A stretch of 64,000 nucleotides of DNA from Alkalihalophilus pseudofirmus (GCF_029094545.1 NZ_CP117835.1:2460001-2524000); one strand, 5' to 3'; shown: positions 1 through 7,274, numbered from the stretch's first letter. The notes: generated from the letters alone by a model not told the origin. Translations and numbers: made by a program.

Positions 1-109
1 AAATGGATTTTTGAAATTTTGTAGACAATTTAGCAAAAATATTTCGATTGCTGTCAAAACGCATATGAAAATCTGTTGAATGTACACACTAAGAGCGGAG
101 GTGAGATCA

Positions 110-271
110 ATGACAAAGAAGAAGTCAAACCACATTATTCCGGGTATGAACCATGCTTCAGGTCAAGGCAAGGGCACTGGGTACAACTCGCAATTTAATC
201 AAGAATCTGCTAACGAGCCATTAACTGAAATGGAACGTCAGAATAACAAAAAGACGAAGAAACGCCAGTAA
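110..271 (+). CDS. sspO: Small acid-soluble spore protein O
   Basis: A 53-residue basic protein starting [16 protein letters not shown] and containing the family pattern GKGTGY and [11 protein letters not shown], which matches the SspO (CotK) family of spore-core proteins. SspO is a minor spore protein of unclear biochemical role made in the forespore. The ATG at 110 is preceded by a GGAGGTGAG ribosome binding site; an upstream in-frame start at 80 lacks one. A strong hairpin with T-run follows. sspP lies 450 bases downstream with an opposite-strand gene between, whereas sspO and sspP are adjacent in B. subtilis. Confidence 0.9.
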   Translation: MTKKKSNHIIPGMNHASGQGKGTGYNSQFNQESANEPLTEMERQNNKKTKKRQ

Positions 272-316
272 GCGACTGATGACGGATACGATTGCCCTAG
301 TTGAAATAGAACACTA

Positions 317-366
317 TAAAAAAGCACTAGTTCCTCACTAAAACTTGAGGAGCTAGTGCTTTTTTT
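317..366. terminator. Bidirectional intrinsic terminator
   Basis: A long inverted repeat (arms containing AGCACTAG and CTAGTGCT, plus TTCCTCA/TGAGGA) has an A-run on the left and a T-run on the right. It can stop sspO on the plus strand and the small minus-strand gene whose stop codon it touches. Confidence 0.8.
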
Positions 367-613
367 ACATTTGAGACCGTAATTGCTCGATTTGCTGCTG
401 GTACTGCTCTAATTGTGCGCGCTGGTGTTCAGAAGCCACTTCAAGTGCTTTCTGAATTTGCTGCACGGCTTCTTCTACCTCTTGTTCAGCTCGTTTAGTG
501 TGAACTCCAACCTCTGCAGCATGGCTGTTTATATTCCCTACAGCTTGTTCTGCCTGGACTACAGCTTGCTGTGCTGCTTGAAATGCTTGTTGTTTATTTT
601 TTTGATATGGCAT
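365..613 (-). CDS. Small Gln/Ala-rich coiled-coil protein, function unknown
   Basis: An 82-residue protein with a strong AAGGAGGG ribosome binding site before the ATG at 613. From about residue 5 to the end it is rich in Gln, Ala and Glu with heptad-like spacing (for example QAEQAVGNI, AEQEVEEAVQQIQKAL), so it is probably one long helical coiled coil. It has no signal peptide, membrane segment or cysteine. It lies between sspO and sspP on the opposite strand, which suggests but does not show a sporulation link. I do not recognise the family. Confidence 0.7.
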   Translation of the reverse strand: MPYQKNKQQAFQAAQQAVVQAEQAVGNINSHAAEVGVHTKRAEQEVEEAVQQIQKALEVASEHQRAQLEQYQQQIEQLRSQM

Positions 614-678
614 GATTCATACCCTCCTTAAAATGACTGCGTACAAGCTTAGGTTTCGAAAATTCCTTTTAATTATTC

Positions 679-707
679 GTATAGCACTAAGGTATTTTCC
701 CATACTA
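679..707 (+). promoter_or_regulatory. Sigma-G-type promoter of sspP
   Basis: GTATA (679-683), a 17-base spacer and CATACTA (701-707) fit the forespore sigma-G pattern (-35 GNATR, -10 CATNNTA). It sits 21 bases upstream of the sspP start, as expected for a late forespore gene. Confidence 0.6.
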
Positions 708-727
708 ACGGTGAGGAGGGATGATCT

Positions 728-865
728 ATGACTGAACGCAACACTTATAAAGACCAGCGTAAAAATGCGCCAAAAGAAAATAACCCTGGACAGCCAGAGC
801 CGATGAGTGGTTCTAAGAAAGTAAAAAAAGCCAATCATGTTGGGCAGACAGACGGCGAAGGTTAA
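728..865 (+). CDS. sspP: Small acid-soluble spore protein P
   Basis: A 45-residue protein, below usual ORF cut-offs. It reads [16 protein letters not shown] with the family core [15 protein letters not shown], the hallmark of SspP (CotL), a minor forespore-made spore protein. The start at 728 follows a GGTGAGGAGGG ribosome binding site and a sigma-G-like promoter at 679-707. A bidirectional terminator follows the stop. Confidence 0.92.
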   Translation: MTERNTYKDQRKNAPKENNPGQPEPMSGSKKVKKANHVGQTDGEG

Positions 866-882
866 ACAACAATACGCTCGAC

Positions 883-917
883 AAAAGGCCTTTCACCTAT
901 AATGTGAAAGGCCTTAG
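883..917. terminator. Bidirectional terminator between sspP and the thioesterase gene
   Basis: Perfect 12-bp stem AAGGCCTTTCAC / GTGAAAGGCCTT with a 7-base loop, between convergent genes. Confidence 0.75.
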
Positions 918-922
918 CGCTG

Positions 923-1417
923 CTATTTTTCACGTTCACGCGCTTCTTTTCTGCGCTTTTTTCTTATTTCGTAGCGTTCTGTCGCCCCTTGGTAATGCCA
1001 CTTCTCTTCCTCTGTTTCCGGTATGATTTCAGGTACTTCCTTTGGCTTTCCAGCTTCATCTAGAGCAACAAAGGTTAAGTAGGATGTAGCGGTTAAACGT
1101 CTTTCTCCAGTAATCAAATCTTCTGCCTCAACCTTTACAAACACTTCCATCGATGTTTTTCTAGTATACGAAACATACCCTTCTAAACAAATCGCCTCCC
1201 CTGTACGAATAGGAGAGATAAAGTCAAGGCTGTCACTCGAAGCTGTCACTACTTGACTTCTTGCATGCCGCATAGCTGCAATGCTGGCTACTTTATCAAT
1301 ATAAGCCATTACATTTCCGCCAAATATCGTCCCGTGATAATTTGTATCCGGCGGAAGGACAATATCAGTTAAGGTAGTTTTTGAACTTGCACTTGTTTTT
1401 TGATTTGAATTTGTCAT
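923..1417 (-). CDS. Hotdog-fold acyl-CoA thioesterase (YkhA/BFIT-like)
   Basis: A 164-residue single hotdog-domain protein. The opening TDIVLPPDTNYHGTIFGGNVMAYID is typical of cytosolic acyl-CoA hydrolases that release CoA from acyl-CoA; the N-terminal Asn/His/Gly segment lies on the active-site helix. The C-terminus is basic (KKRRKEAREREK). Only 2 bases separate its ATG from the selA stop codon, with its ribosome binding site AAGGAAG inside selA, so it is probably co-transcribed and coupled to selA. A selenium-related role is not shown by the sequence. The substrate range cannot be read from sequence. Confidence 0.85.
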   Translation of the reverse strand: MTNSNQKTSASSKTTLTDIVLPPDTNYHGTIFGGNVMAYIDKVASIAAMRHARSQVVTASSDSLDFISPIRTGEAICLEGYVSYTRKTSMEVFVKVEAEDLITGERRLTATSYLTFVALDEAGKPKEVPEIIPETEEEKWHYQGATERYEIRKKRRKEAREREK

Positions 1418-1419
1418 TA

Positions 1420-2811
1420 TTACACTTCCTTCACTAGTTCTAACCGAGTTAGTAATTCATCGTAATCATTTGAGGAAATGGTCCTGAAATCGATCGCTAT
1501 TTTATCATCTTTCACTCTCGTTACAACAGCAGTCTCCCCTAAACGGAGCGCTTCAATCATCTCTTGTGTTTTTTTATTTGGGTGGCTCAATAAGAGAAGC
1601 CACGTCTCTAGCTGTACATCAGGCATTGTGCCTCCGCCTACCATCGAGAAGTCTTCAATTAGTTCACTATTCCATTCCTTACTAAGCATTGATGTAAACT
1701 GTTCTGACTCCTGTTTTATCTCTTCTTTACTCTTAACAATCATTTTAAGGGTAGGGATTTCTTTGAGTGCGGTGTTTGAATCAATATAAGACTTTAATGT
1801 AGCCTCTAGTGCTGCCAATGTCATTTTATCAACCCTTAATACTCGAGCAAGCTGATGTTTTTTCAGGCGATCAATCAACTCTTTACTGCCTGCAATGATT
1901 CCTGCTTGCGGACCGCCAAGTAACTTATCACCGCTGAATGTGACCAGATCTACACCTTGTGCGAGAACTTCACTCACATGCGGCTCATCACCTATCCCGT
2001 GCTGACTGAGATCATATAGTGCTCCGCTGCCAAGATCCTCATATAAGATGACTTCTTTTTCTTTCGCTAGCTTTGTTAAGTCTTTTGATTCTACCGCACT
2101 CGTAAATCCAATCGTCTTAAAATTACTCGTGTGAACTTTCATCAACATAGCTGTTTCGCACGAAATAGCTGCCTCATAATCTTTATAATGTGTTTTATTA
2201 GTAGTCCCTATTTCTTTCAGATGAGCGCCGCTCTCTTCCATAATGGAAGATACGCGAAAAGAACCCCCGATCTCAACCAGCTCGCCTCGTGAGACGATGA
2301 CTTCTCTGCCTTTAGCAAAAGCTGTAAGAACAAAATAGACAGCAGCAGCATTATTATTTACAACCATAGCCGCCTCCGCACCGGTCACCTCTTTAACGAT
2401 ATCTTCAATCAAGGCATGCCTAGAACCCCGCGCACCTTCCTCTAATCGGTATTCCAAGTTTGAATAGGACGTTGCTGCAACAATCACTTGTTTGATTGCC
2501 TGCTCACTCAAGATGGCTCTGCCGAGGTTTGTATGCAATACGGTTCCAGTCCCGTTTATCACCTTTTTTAACGTATAATCAAAATGCTTACTTAGTCGCG
2601 CTGATACAGCTGTGAATATCGATTCCTTAATCGAAGCCTCTTCTGTCCAAATCTCATTAAGGATTTGGGAACGCACTTCAGCAACCGCCTCTTGTAACCA
2701 TTCTGTTAAAAGATCATCCGATACATCCCCAGACTTTAACAACGTTATGTATGCCTCATCTTTTTGTAACTCATGAATGGGTGGAATTTGTCTTAGCAAT
2801 CGTTGTTTCAT
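1420..2811 (-). CDS. selA: L-seryl-tRNA(Sec) selenium transferase SelA
   Basis: A 463-residue PLP enzyme that converts seryl-tRNA(Sec) to selenocysteinyl-tRNA(Sec) using selenophosphate. Visible signatures are the N-terminal IPPIHELQ, NGTGTVLHTNLGRA (about 86-99), EAAMVVNNNAAA, and TFSGDKLLGGPQAG, which carries the PLP-binding lysine. Length is normal for bacterial SelA. The start at 2811 follows AAAGGAG. It lies downstream of the selW-like gene on the same strand, separated by a 13-bp hairpin, and is followed at once by the thioesterase gene. Its partners selB, selD and tRNA-Sec are all in the same 11 kb. Confidence 0.96.
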   Translation of the reverse strand: MKQRLLRQIPPIHELQKDEAYITLLKSGDVSDDLLTEWLQEAVAEVRSQILNEIWTEEASIKESIFTAVSARLSKHFDYTLKKVINGTGTVLHTNLGRAILSEQAIKQVIVAATSYSNLEYRLEEGARGSRHALIEDIVKEVTGAEAAMVVNNNAAAVYFVLTAFAKGREVIVSRGELVEIGGSFRVSSIMEESGAHLKEIGTTNKTHYKDYEAAISCETAMLMKVHTSNFKTIGFTSAVESKDLTKLAKEKEVILYEDLGSGALYDLSQHGIGDEPHVSEVLAQGVDLVTFSGDKLLGGPQAGIIAGSKELIDRLKKHQLARVLRVDKMTLAALEATLKSYIDSNTALKEIPTLKMIVKSKEEIKQESEQFTSMLSKEWNSELIEDFSMVGGGTMPDVQLETWLLLLSHPNKKTQEMIEALRLGETAVVTRVKDDKIAIDFRTISSNDYDELLTRLELVKEV

Positions 2812-2853
2812 TTCAAAGCTCCTTTTGGTGCATATTCACCTTCTATTTTGAAG

Positions 2854-2884
2854 GAGAAAAAGCACCAGAGAGGTGCTTTTTCTC
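2854..2884. terminator. Perfect 13-bp hairpin between selW and selA
   Basis: GAGAAAAAGCACC / GGTGCTTTTTCTC with a 5-base loop lies directly after the selW-like stop and 43 bases before the selA start. It could terminate selW transcription or attenuate read-through into selA. Confidence 0.7.
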
Positions 2885-2885
2885 T

Positions 2886-3128
2886 TTATTGATCCAACTC
2901 TTTCATTTTCTTAATCATATCTTCTGCTTTTGGAAAAACACCGGTTTCTTTCTTAGAATGCAAGGTTTCTCCATTTACCACAACTTCGAATACACCGCCC
3001 GAACTTGTTATAAGCTTGACTTCTGCAACCTGACCTCTAAAATGGTCTAATATGTCATCCGTGAGACTCACGGCTTTAGGTGCAAAGTTTCACATCATGC
3101 AAAATTCAACAGAAACTGTATACTTCAT
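2886..3128 (-). CDS. SelW/Rdx-family selenoprotein (Sec at residue 13)
   Basis: An 80-residue protein read from ATG at 3128 through an in-frame TGA at 3092-3090. The N-terminus is MKYTVSVEFCMMUNFAPKA, giving the CxxU redox motif right after the first beta strand, the defining feature of the SelW/SelT/SelH (Rdx) thioredoxin-like family. The rest (VAEVKLITSSGGVFEVVVNG, KAEDMIKKMKEL) fits that family. A CCGTGA-GTC-TCACGG hairpin begins 17 bases after the TGA, as expected of a bacterial SECIS. The start has an AAAGGAG site and a good promoter at 3162-3190. Family members are thought to be thiol/selenol redox proteins; the partner is unknown. A gene caller treating TGA as stop would start it at 3071 and lose the active site. 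Confidence 0.9.
3059..3073 (-). promoter_or_regulatory. Bacterial SECIS hairpin of the selW-like mRNA
   Basis: On the minus strand CCGTGA-GTC-TCACGG forms a perfect 6-bp stem with loop GUC. The loop starts about 22 nt after the UGA (3090), within the normal spacing for SelB-recognised SECIS elements, which usually carry GU in the apical loop. Confidence 0.75.
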
Positions 3129-3161
3129 CAAATCAAACTCCTTTACAGTTTTTTCTTATCT

Positions 3162-3190
3162 ATTGTAGGATAAGATGTGGTCTGATGCAA
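3162..3190 (-). promoter_or_regulatory. Sigma-A promoter of the selW-like gene
   Basis: On the minus strand TTGCAT (3190-3185), a 17-base spacer, then TACAAT (3167-3162), giving a leader of roughly 25-30 nt before the ATG at 3128. The palindromic pair TGATGC/GCATCA at 3183-3206 overlaps the -35 element. Confidence 0.65.
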
Positions 3191-3252
3191 AACAATATGC
3201 GCATCAATGATTGTTGTTTTTACTTAATAAAGAAAGAAGGAGGGTTCCTTTG

Positions 3253-4305
3253 ATGGACAAAAGAGAGAACATCCGTTTAACTACTTTCTCGACAAAAGCT
3301 GGTTGAGGATGCAAAATTGGTCCTGAAGACCTGACGCAAGTTTTGCGTCACTTACCTAAACAAACAGATGATCCAAATTTATTAGTTGGACTAGAAACTT
3401 CAGATGATGCAGGAGCCTATCGTTTAACAGACGATCTTGCAATGATTCAAACAGTGGATTACTTTACTCCTGTCGTTGATGATCCATATATGTTCGGTCA
3501 AATTGCAGCAGCCAACGCATTAAGCGATGTATATGCGATGGGTGCCAAACCTACAACAGTATTGAATATTGTTGGGTTTCCAATTAAAAAACTTCCACCT
3601 GAAATGCTTGCGGATATTCTCAGAGGAGCAGCAGATAAAGTGAAAGAAGCCGGCGCAGTAATAGTTGGCGGACATTCTATCGATGACCAAGAGCCGAAAT
3701 TTGGTTTATCTGTTACTGGTCTTGCGCACCCTGACCGCATTTTCAAAAATGTCGGAGCAAAGCCTGGTGATGTTCTCGTTTTAACAAAGCCGATTGGCGT
3801 AGGCATTTTAACGACCGGCATTAAGCGCGAAGCTGTCACTAAAGAGCAAGAAGAAGCGGTGACTCGCACAATGGCTGCTCTTAATAAAGAAGCTGCAGAA
3901 GCTCTTGAAGGATTAAACCCTCATGCGGTTACTGATGTGACGGGCTTTGGTTTATTAGGCCACAGCCTGGAAATGGCTAAGGGCAGTGAAGTGAGCTTTG
4001 AAATTCAAGCATCAAGTGTACCTATGTTAGAGGGTACAAAAGAATTGGCTCGGCAAGGAATAGTTCCTGGCGGCTCAAAAGCGAATGAGCGCTGGATCGC
4101 TCCTGATGTGGAGTATCAATCCTCCATCACAGAAGTTGAAAAAAGCATCTTATGTGATGCGATTACTTCTGGCGGTCTTCTTGTAAGTTTAACCGAAGAA
4201 GAAGCACAGCAGTATGTAGAAGACATGCATAAAAGAGGACTCACGGCTTCTATTATTGGCCGCGTGGGTGAAAAATCAGATTATCCTCTTTACGTTCAAT
4301 CATAA
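3253..4305 (+). CDS. selD: Selenophosphate synthetase SelD, itself a selenoprotein (Sec at residue 18)
   Basis: A 350-residue enzyme that makes selenophosphate from selenide and ATP for all selenium uses. Translation starts at ATG 3253 after AAGGAGGG and reads through TGA at 3304-3306: STKAGUGCKIGPEDL. In E. coli SelD the catalytic residue is Cys17; here the equivalent position is UGA. Other SelD signatures are LETSDDAGAY, TVDYFTPVVDDPY, ANALSDVYAMGAKP, VGGHSIDD and VTDVTGFGLLGHS. Two hairpins follow the TGA (3319-3331 and 3332-3350). It is transcribed away from selW-selA. A gene caller stopping at TGA would start at TTG 3343 and miss the nucleophile. Confidence 0.96.
3319..3350 (+). promoter_or_regulatory. 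SECIS region of selD
   Basis: Downstream of the UGA are GGTC-CTGAA-GACC (3319-3331) and a perfect 8-bp hairpin TGACGCAA-GTT-TTGCGTCA (3332-3350) whose loop begins GU about 34 nt after the UGA. The second resembles the selW hairpin, which also has a 3-nt loop beginning GU. Which stem SelB binds cannot be decided by eye. Confidence 0.65.
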
Positions 4306-4344
4306 AAAAACGATTCAGCTTTTAAGAAAGCTGAATCGTTTTTA
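4306..4344. terminator. Bidirectional terminator between selD and phnC-like gene
   Basis: Stem AAAACGATTCAGCTTT / AAAGCTGAATCGTTTT with a 3-base loop, A-rich on the left and T-rich on the right, directly between two convergent genes. Confidence 0.85.
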
Positions 4345-5076
4345 TTTATAAATCTTAGCAAACACATCATTCGTAAGCGCTTCGGGCTTGTTATCAAAGA
4401 TTAATGTCCCTTCTTTAAAGCCGATAATCCGTGTAGCATACTTTTTGGCAAGCTCAACATCATGCACATTAATGATAGTCAAAAGACCTCTCTCATCATG
4501 AATTTGCCTTAGCAAGTTAAAAATCCGCTCAGAAGTCGTAGGATCTAGACTGGCTACCGGCTCATCTCCTAAAATGATACTAGGCTTTTGCATCAGGGCC
4601 CTTGCAATACCTACTCGCTGCTTCTGCCCGCCGCTTAGGGCCTCGACACGCTTATCCCTAAAACGATCCAGCTCAACTTCTCTTAATGCTTGATCAGCCT
4701 GTGCTTTTTCAGAAGCTTTGAAAAGTCCTAGCAGGTTTTTATAAGCAGGACGCCCCCCAAATGAGCCAGTTAATGTATTTTGATATACAGACATCCGAGG
4801 AATAAGATTAAAATGCTGAAAAATCATGACCATTTCTGCCCGAATTTCACGCATTTCTTTTTCACGAAGACCAACGAGCTCTCTCCCATCAAAACGTATC
4901 GAACCTGAAGTAGGTCGAATAAGCCGGTTAATACAACGAATAAAGGTCGACTTACCTGCTCCGCTCCGTCCTAGAATACAAATAAACTCTCCCTTATTCA
5001 TCGTAAGGCTTATTTGATCTAATGCGTTTTCCTTCGCTTTTGGATACCTGACTGATAAATTTGAGATCTCTAGCAT
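4342..5076 (-). CDS. PhnC-type ABC transporter ATPase, possibly for a selenium oxyanion
   Basis: A 244-residue ABC ATPase of the phosphonate/phosphite (PhnC) family. Walker A GRSGAGKST is near residue 36, the Q-loop is MIFQHFNLI, the signature is LSGGQKQRVGIARAL, and Walker B is ILGDEPVASLDP. It is the last gene of a D-E-C order operon: 12 bases after the permease gene, with its own AGGAGAGA site. It would energise uptake of the PhnD-like protein's ligand. No phosphonate-degradation genes are nearby, while selD is the convergent neighbour, so a selenium substrate is a reasonable inference but unproven. Confidence 0.88.
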   Translation of the reverse strand: MLEISNLSVRYPKAKENALDQISLTMNKGEFICILGRSGAGKSTFIRCINRLIRPTSGSIRFDGRELVGLREKEMREIRAEMVMIFQHFNLIPRMSVYQNTLTGSFGGRPAYKNLLGLFKASEKAQADQALREVELDRFRDKRVEALSGGQKQRVGIARALMQKPSIILGDEPVASLDPTTSERIFNLLRQIHDERGLLTIINVHDVELAKKYATRIIGFKEGTLIFDNKPEALTNDVFAKIYK

Positions 5077-5088
5077 AAGGTTTCTCTC

Positions 5089-5850
5089 CTAAATAACTCT
5101 AGCTCTGATTCGCCCGCCAATAACATCAACGAATATGACTAATATCATAATACAAATGATGTCTAGGGCAACGGCTGTATAATAAAAGCTTTGAAAGTGA
5201 TTAAATAATTGCTGCCCGATTCCGCCGCCTCCAATAAAACCTAAAATTAGCGACGTTCTGATCGCCACTTCAAACCGATAAAAATAATGAGATAAGATAT
5301 TTGGCCAAATCTGCGGAATGATCGAAAAAAGATGGCCTACCCACCTAGTCGCGCCAACAGATTTCATCGCTTCTTGAGGCCCGTCATCTGCTGCTTCAAT
5401 TAATTCAGAAATCAGTTTGCCAAGCACCCCGATATTATGCAGAATAATCGCAAGCACAGCTGCAAAAGGTCCAAGCCCAAATGCCGTGACAAAAATTAAA
5501 CCGAACACAATCTCAGGAATGGACCGCAGGCCGCTTAAGAACGATCTGACAGAGCCATATATGACTCTAGAGCCGCTCGTATTTCTTGCTGCTAAAAAAC
5601 TTAAAGGCACGGCTACGATTAATGCAAAAAAAGTCCCTAAAAATGCCATAGCAAGCGTAACTAAGCTTTCCCTTGCCATGCGGGGGAACAATGACCACTC
5701 AACTGGAAAGAAGCGATTGCTTATCATTTCAAAAATATTCGGGATTTGAGCTAATTTTCTCCACTCAAATCCCGTCATATTCATACTCCACCAAGTTGCT
5801 GCTATAATCAGCAGCAAATAAAAGAGGTATCTACGTCTGAACCAGACCAT
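5089..5850 (-). CDS. PhnE-type ABC transporter permease
   Basis: A 253-residue inner-membrane permease with about six hydrophobic segments, starting near residues 8-24. The cytoplasmic EAA-type coupling loop is visible as LIEAADDGPQEAMKSVGATRWVG. The family is PhnE-like (phosphonate, phosphite and related oxyanion transporters). It lies 11 bases after the binding-protein gene and 12 before the ATPase gene, so the three form one transporter. The start at 5850 has a TAGGAG site. Confidence 0.88.
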   Translation of the reverse strand: MVWFRRRYLFYLLLIIAATWWSMNMTGFEWRKLAQIPNIFEMISNRFFPVEWSLFPRMARESLVTLAMAFLGTFFALIVAVPLSFLAARNTSGSRVIYGSVRSFLSGLRSIPEIVFGLIFVTAFGLGPFAAVLAIILHNIGVLGKLISELIEAADDGPQEAMKSVGATRWVGHLFSIIPQIWPNILSHYFYRFEVAIRTSLILGFIGGGGIGQQLFNHFQSFYYTAVALDIICIMILVIFVDVIGGRIRARVI

Positions 5851-5861
5851 TCATTAAACTC

Positions 5862-6794
5862 CTATTCTTCTAGCTTAAGCATGTCAAATTCACGAGCAGC
5901 CTCAAGTACATCGGCATATTGAGTATCATCGGCCTCTACAAATGAAGATGCACCGCCAAAGATGCGTAAGATCTCTTCATCAGTAATTTCATAAAATGCC
6001 GCCCGAATGTCTTCAATTTCTTCTTCTGTCATCTCACTTGGAACGACCCAAGGGTACTGATATAACTTATCTGACTGCCAGATTACTTTAATATCCTCAC
6101 GCAATGTCCCGCCATTCGCTTCATCATCTTTCATTAATGCTTCTAAAATTGCACTGTCAACCGCTCCTGCTTGTACCGACTGATCTTGAACAAGAGTTGT
6201 TACAATGTCATGCGAACCTGCAAATTGTACTTGAGCAAAATCATTATTCAAATCATCTTCATAATGACCGCGATTACGTAATTCAAGTCCTGGAATTAGA
6301 TGACCGGATGTCGAAGAGTTGCTCGCAAAGGCAAAATTAACTTCTTCACGGTCGGCAAGCATATCTTCAAGAGTTTCCCATTTTGAATCAGAATGTGTAA
6401 TGATATAGGAATAGTAATAAGGTTCCCCGTCAATTTCTTGAGTAATGATTGCCTGCGCTCCGCTTTGTTCGTGGGCAATTAAATACGTTAAAGGCCCAAG
6501 AAATGCAAGGTCAATGTGATTGTAATTTAATGCTTCAACTACCGCATTATAATTAGGATATTGATTCACTTCTACTTCACGGCCGAGCGCATCCGTTAAA
6601 TGTGATTCTAAATTAGAAAGTCCTGTTTCCATTTCGCCTGTAGACTGAGACGGAATAACCGCCACTTCAAACACCTCATCTGAAGTTTCGCCTCCAGAAG
6701 ATGTATCCGCCTCATCTGTAGATGGTGCATCTTCTCCCGAGCCGCAAGCAGATAGGGTAAGAGCTAGTCCAATTGATAAAAGCCACTTTTTCAT
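5862..6794 (-). CDS. PhnD-family substrate-binding lipoprotein
   Basis: A 310-residue lipoprotein: signal peptide MKKWLLSIGLALTLSAC with the lipobox cysteine at residue 17, an acidic Ser/Thr/Glu-rich linker, then a PhnD-type periplasmic-binding fold (AVIPSQSTGEMETGLSNLE, HIDLAFLGPLTYLIA, ASNSSTSGHLIPGLEL). In PhnD relatives the last segment helps bind the oxyanion. Known ligands of the family include phosphonates and phosphite; some members found in selenium loci carry a putative selenate-transporter label, from memory. It starts the transporter module and is preceded by a long inverted repeat at 6844-6905. It is in the same strand order as selB and the SenB-like gene. Confidence 0.87.
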   Translation of the reverse strand: MKKWLLSIGLALTLSACGSGEDAPSTDEADTSSGGETSDEVFEVAVIPSQSTGEMETGLSNLESHLTDALGREVEVNQYPNYNAVVEALNYNHIDLAFLGPLTYLIAHEQSGAQAIITQEIDGEPYYYSYIITHSDSKWETLEDMLADREEVNFAFASNSSTSGHLIPGLELRNRGHYEDDLNNDFAQVQFAGSHDIVTTLVQDQSVQAGAVDSAILEALMKDDEANGGTLREDIKVIWQSDKLYQYPWVVPSEMTEEEIEDIRAAFYEITDEEILRIFGGASSFVEADDTQYADVLEAAREFDMLKLEE

Positions 6795-6843
6795 ATGATC
6801 TCTCCATTCATAAACATCACTATTTCTACTTTTTTACATGAAA

Positions 6844-6905
6844 TGAATCTACCACTTTCACAAGGCACTTGTAAAGCAATGTCCTTTTGTGAAAGGGTAG
6901 ATTCA
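6844..6905 (-). promoter_or_regulatory. Long inverted repeat upstream of the phnD-like gene
   Basis: Arms 6844-6863 and 6887-6905 match except for one bulged base, separated by 23 bases. On the minus strand it lies about 50-110 nt before the phnD-like start. A second pairing is possible inside it: ACAAG-TGC-CTTGT at 6859-6871 would break the long stem. A TTTACA-N18-TAGATT promoter-like pair (6875-6870 and 6851-6846) lies within it. It could be an operator, an RNA switch, or a terminator for the upstream gene, though no good T-run follows in the minus direction. Confidence 0.5.
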
Positions 6906-6919
6906 CTTGTTTTGTTCTT

Positions 6920-7249
6920 CTATTCTCGTTTTAGCTGCCTTCTTGAAAGAATAAAGAAAGGAAGAGGAATCAGCACCCAGGCGATGTTCTTTAATAATTG
7001 ATTCATTGCTTGAGTGCGCTGCATTTCCATTTGTTCTTCTTTTTGTTCGAGGTAGATCTCGCGAATTTCTTCTTCTGTTTTATCAGAATCAGGCATCGAT
7101 TCTTGATTCATCTTAAAATCTTGAAATGAGTAATAATACGGAGACGGCACCACTAAGTCAGATACATTCATGGCCATCGCCACACCTCCGCCAATCATCA
7201 TCACGAGGGTTACAAACATCACTGCATAATAATAGATGGTCCGAACCAT
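6920..7249 (-). CDS. Small two-helix membrane protein, function unknown
   Basis: A 109-residue protein with hydrophobic segments at about residues 4-27 (YYYAVMFVTLVMMIGGGVAM) and 86-101 (NIAWVLIPLPFFIL). Between them is a charged, Glu/Gln/Met-rich extracellular or cytoplasmic stretch (EEEIREIYLEQKEEQMEMQR), and the C-terminus is basic (SRRQLKRE). ATG 7249 is chosen because AAGGGGGAG precedes it; an upstream start at 7270 would be too close to the preceding stop. It lies 25 bases after the SenB-like gene, so it is probably in the selB operon. I do not recognise the family. Confidence 0.72.
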   Translation of the reverse strand: MVRTIYYYAVMFVTLVMMIGGGVAMAMNVSDLVVPSPYYYSFQDFKMNQESMPDSDKTEEEIREIYLEQKEEQMEMQRTQAMNQLLKNIAWVLIPLPFFILSRRQLKRE

Positions 7250-7274
7250 ACATACTCCCCCTTCATTCAATTGA

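Noticed and set aside
1-109. Sigma-G promoter for sspO
   Set aside because: I looked for GNATR-N17/18-CATNNTA; GCATA at 61-65 has no matching -10.
617-838. 73-codon minus ORF across sspP
   Set aside because: It overlaps the sspP gene and its sigma-G promoter on the opposite strand.
3090-3092. In-frame TGA in the SelW-like gene as a true stop, with a start at 3071
   Set aside because: The upstream part has a promoter, ribosome site and CxxU; the short version lacks the active site.
3304-3306. In-frame TGA in selD as a nonsense mutation or pseudogene
   Set aside because: It lies at the known Cys/Sec catalytic position, hairpins follow, and the full Sec machinery is adjacent.
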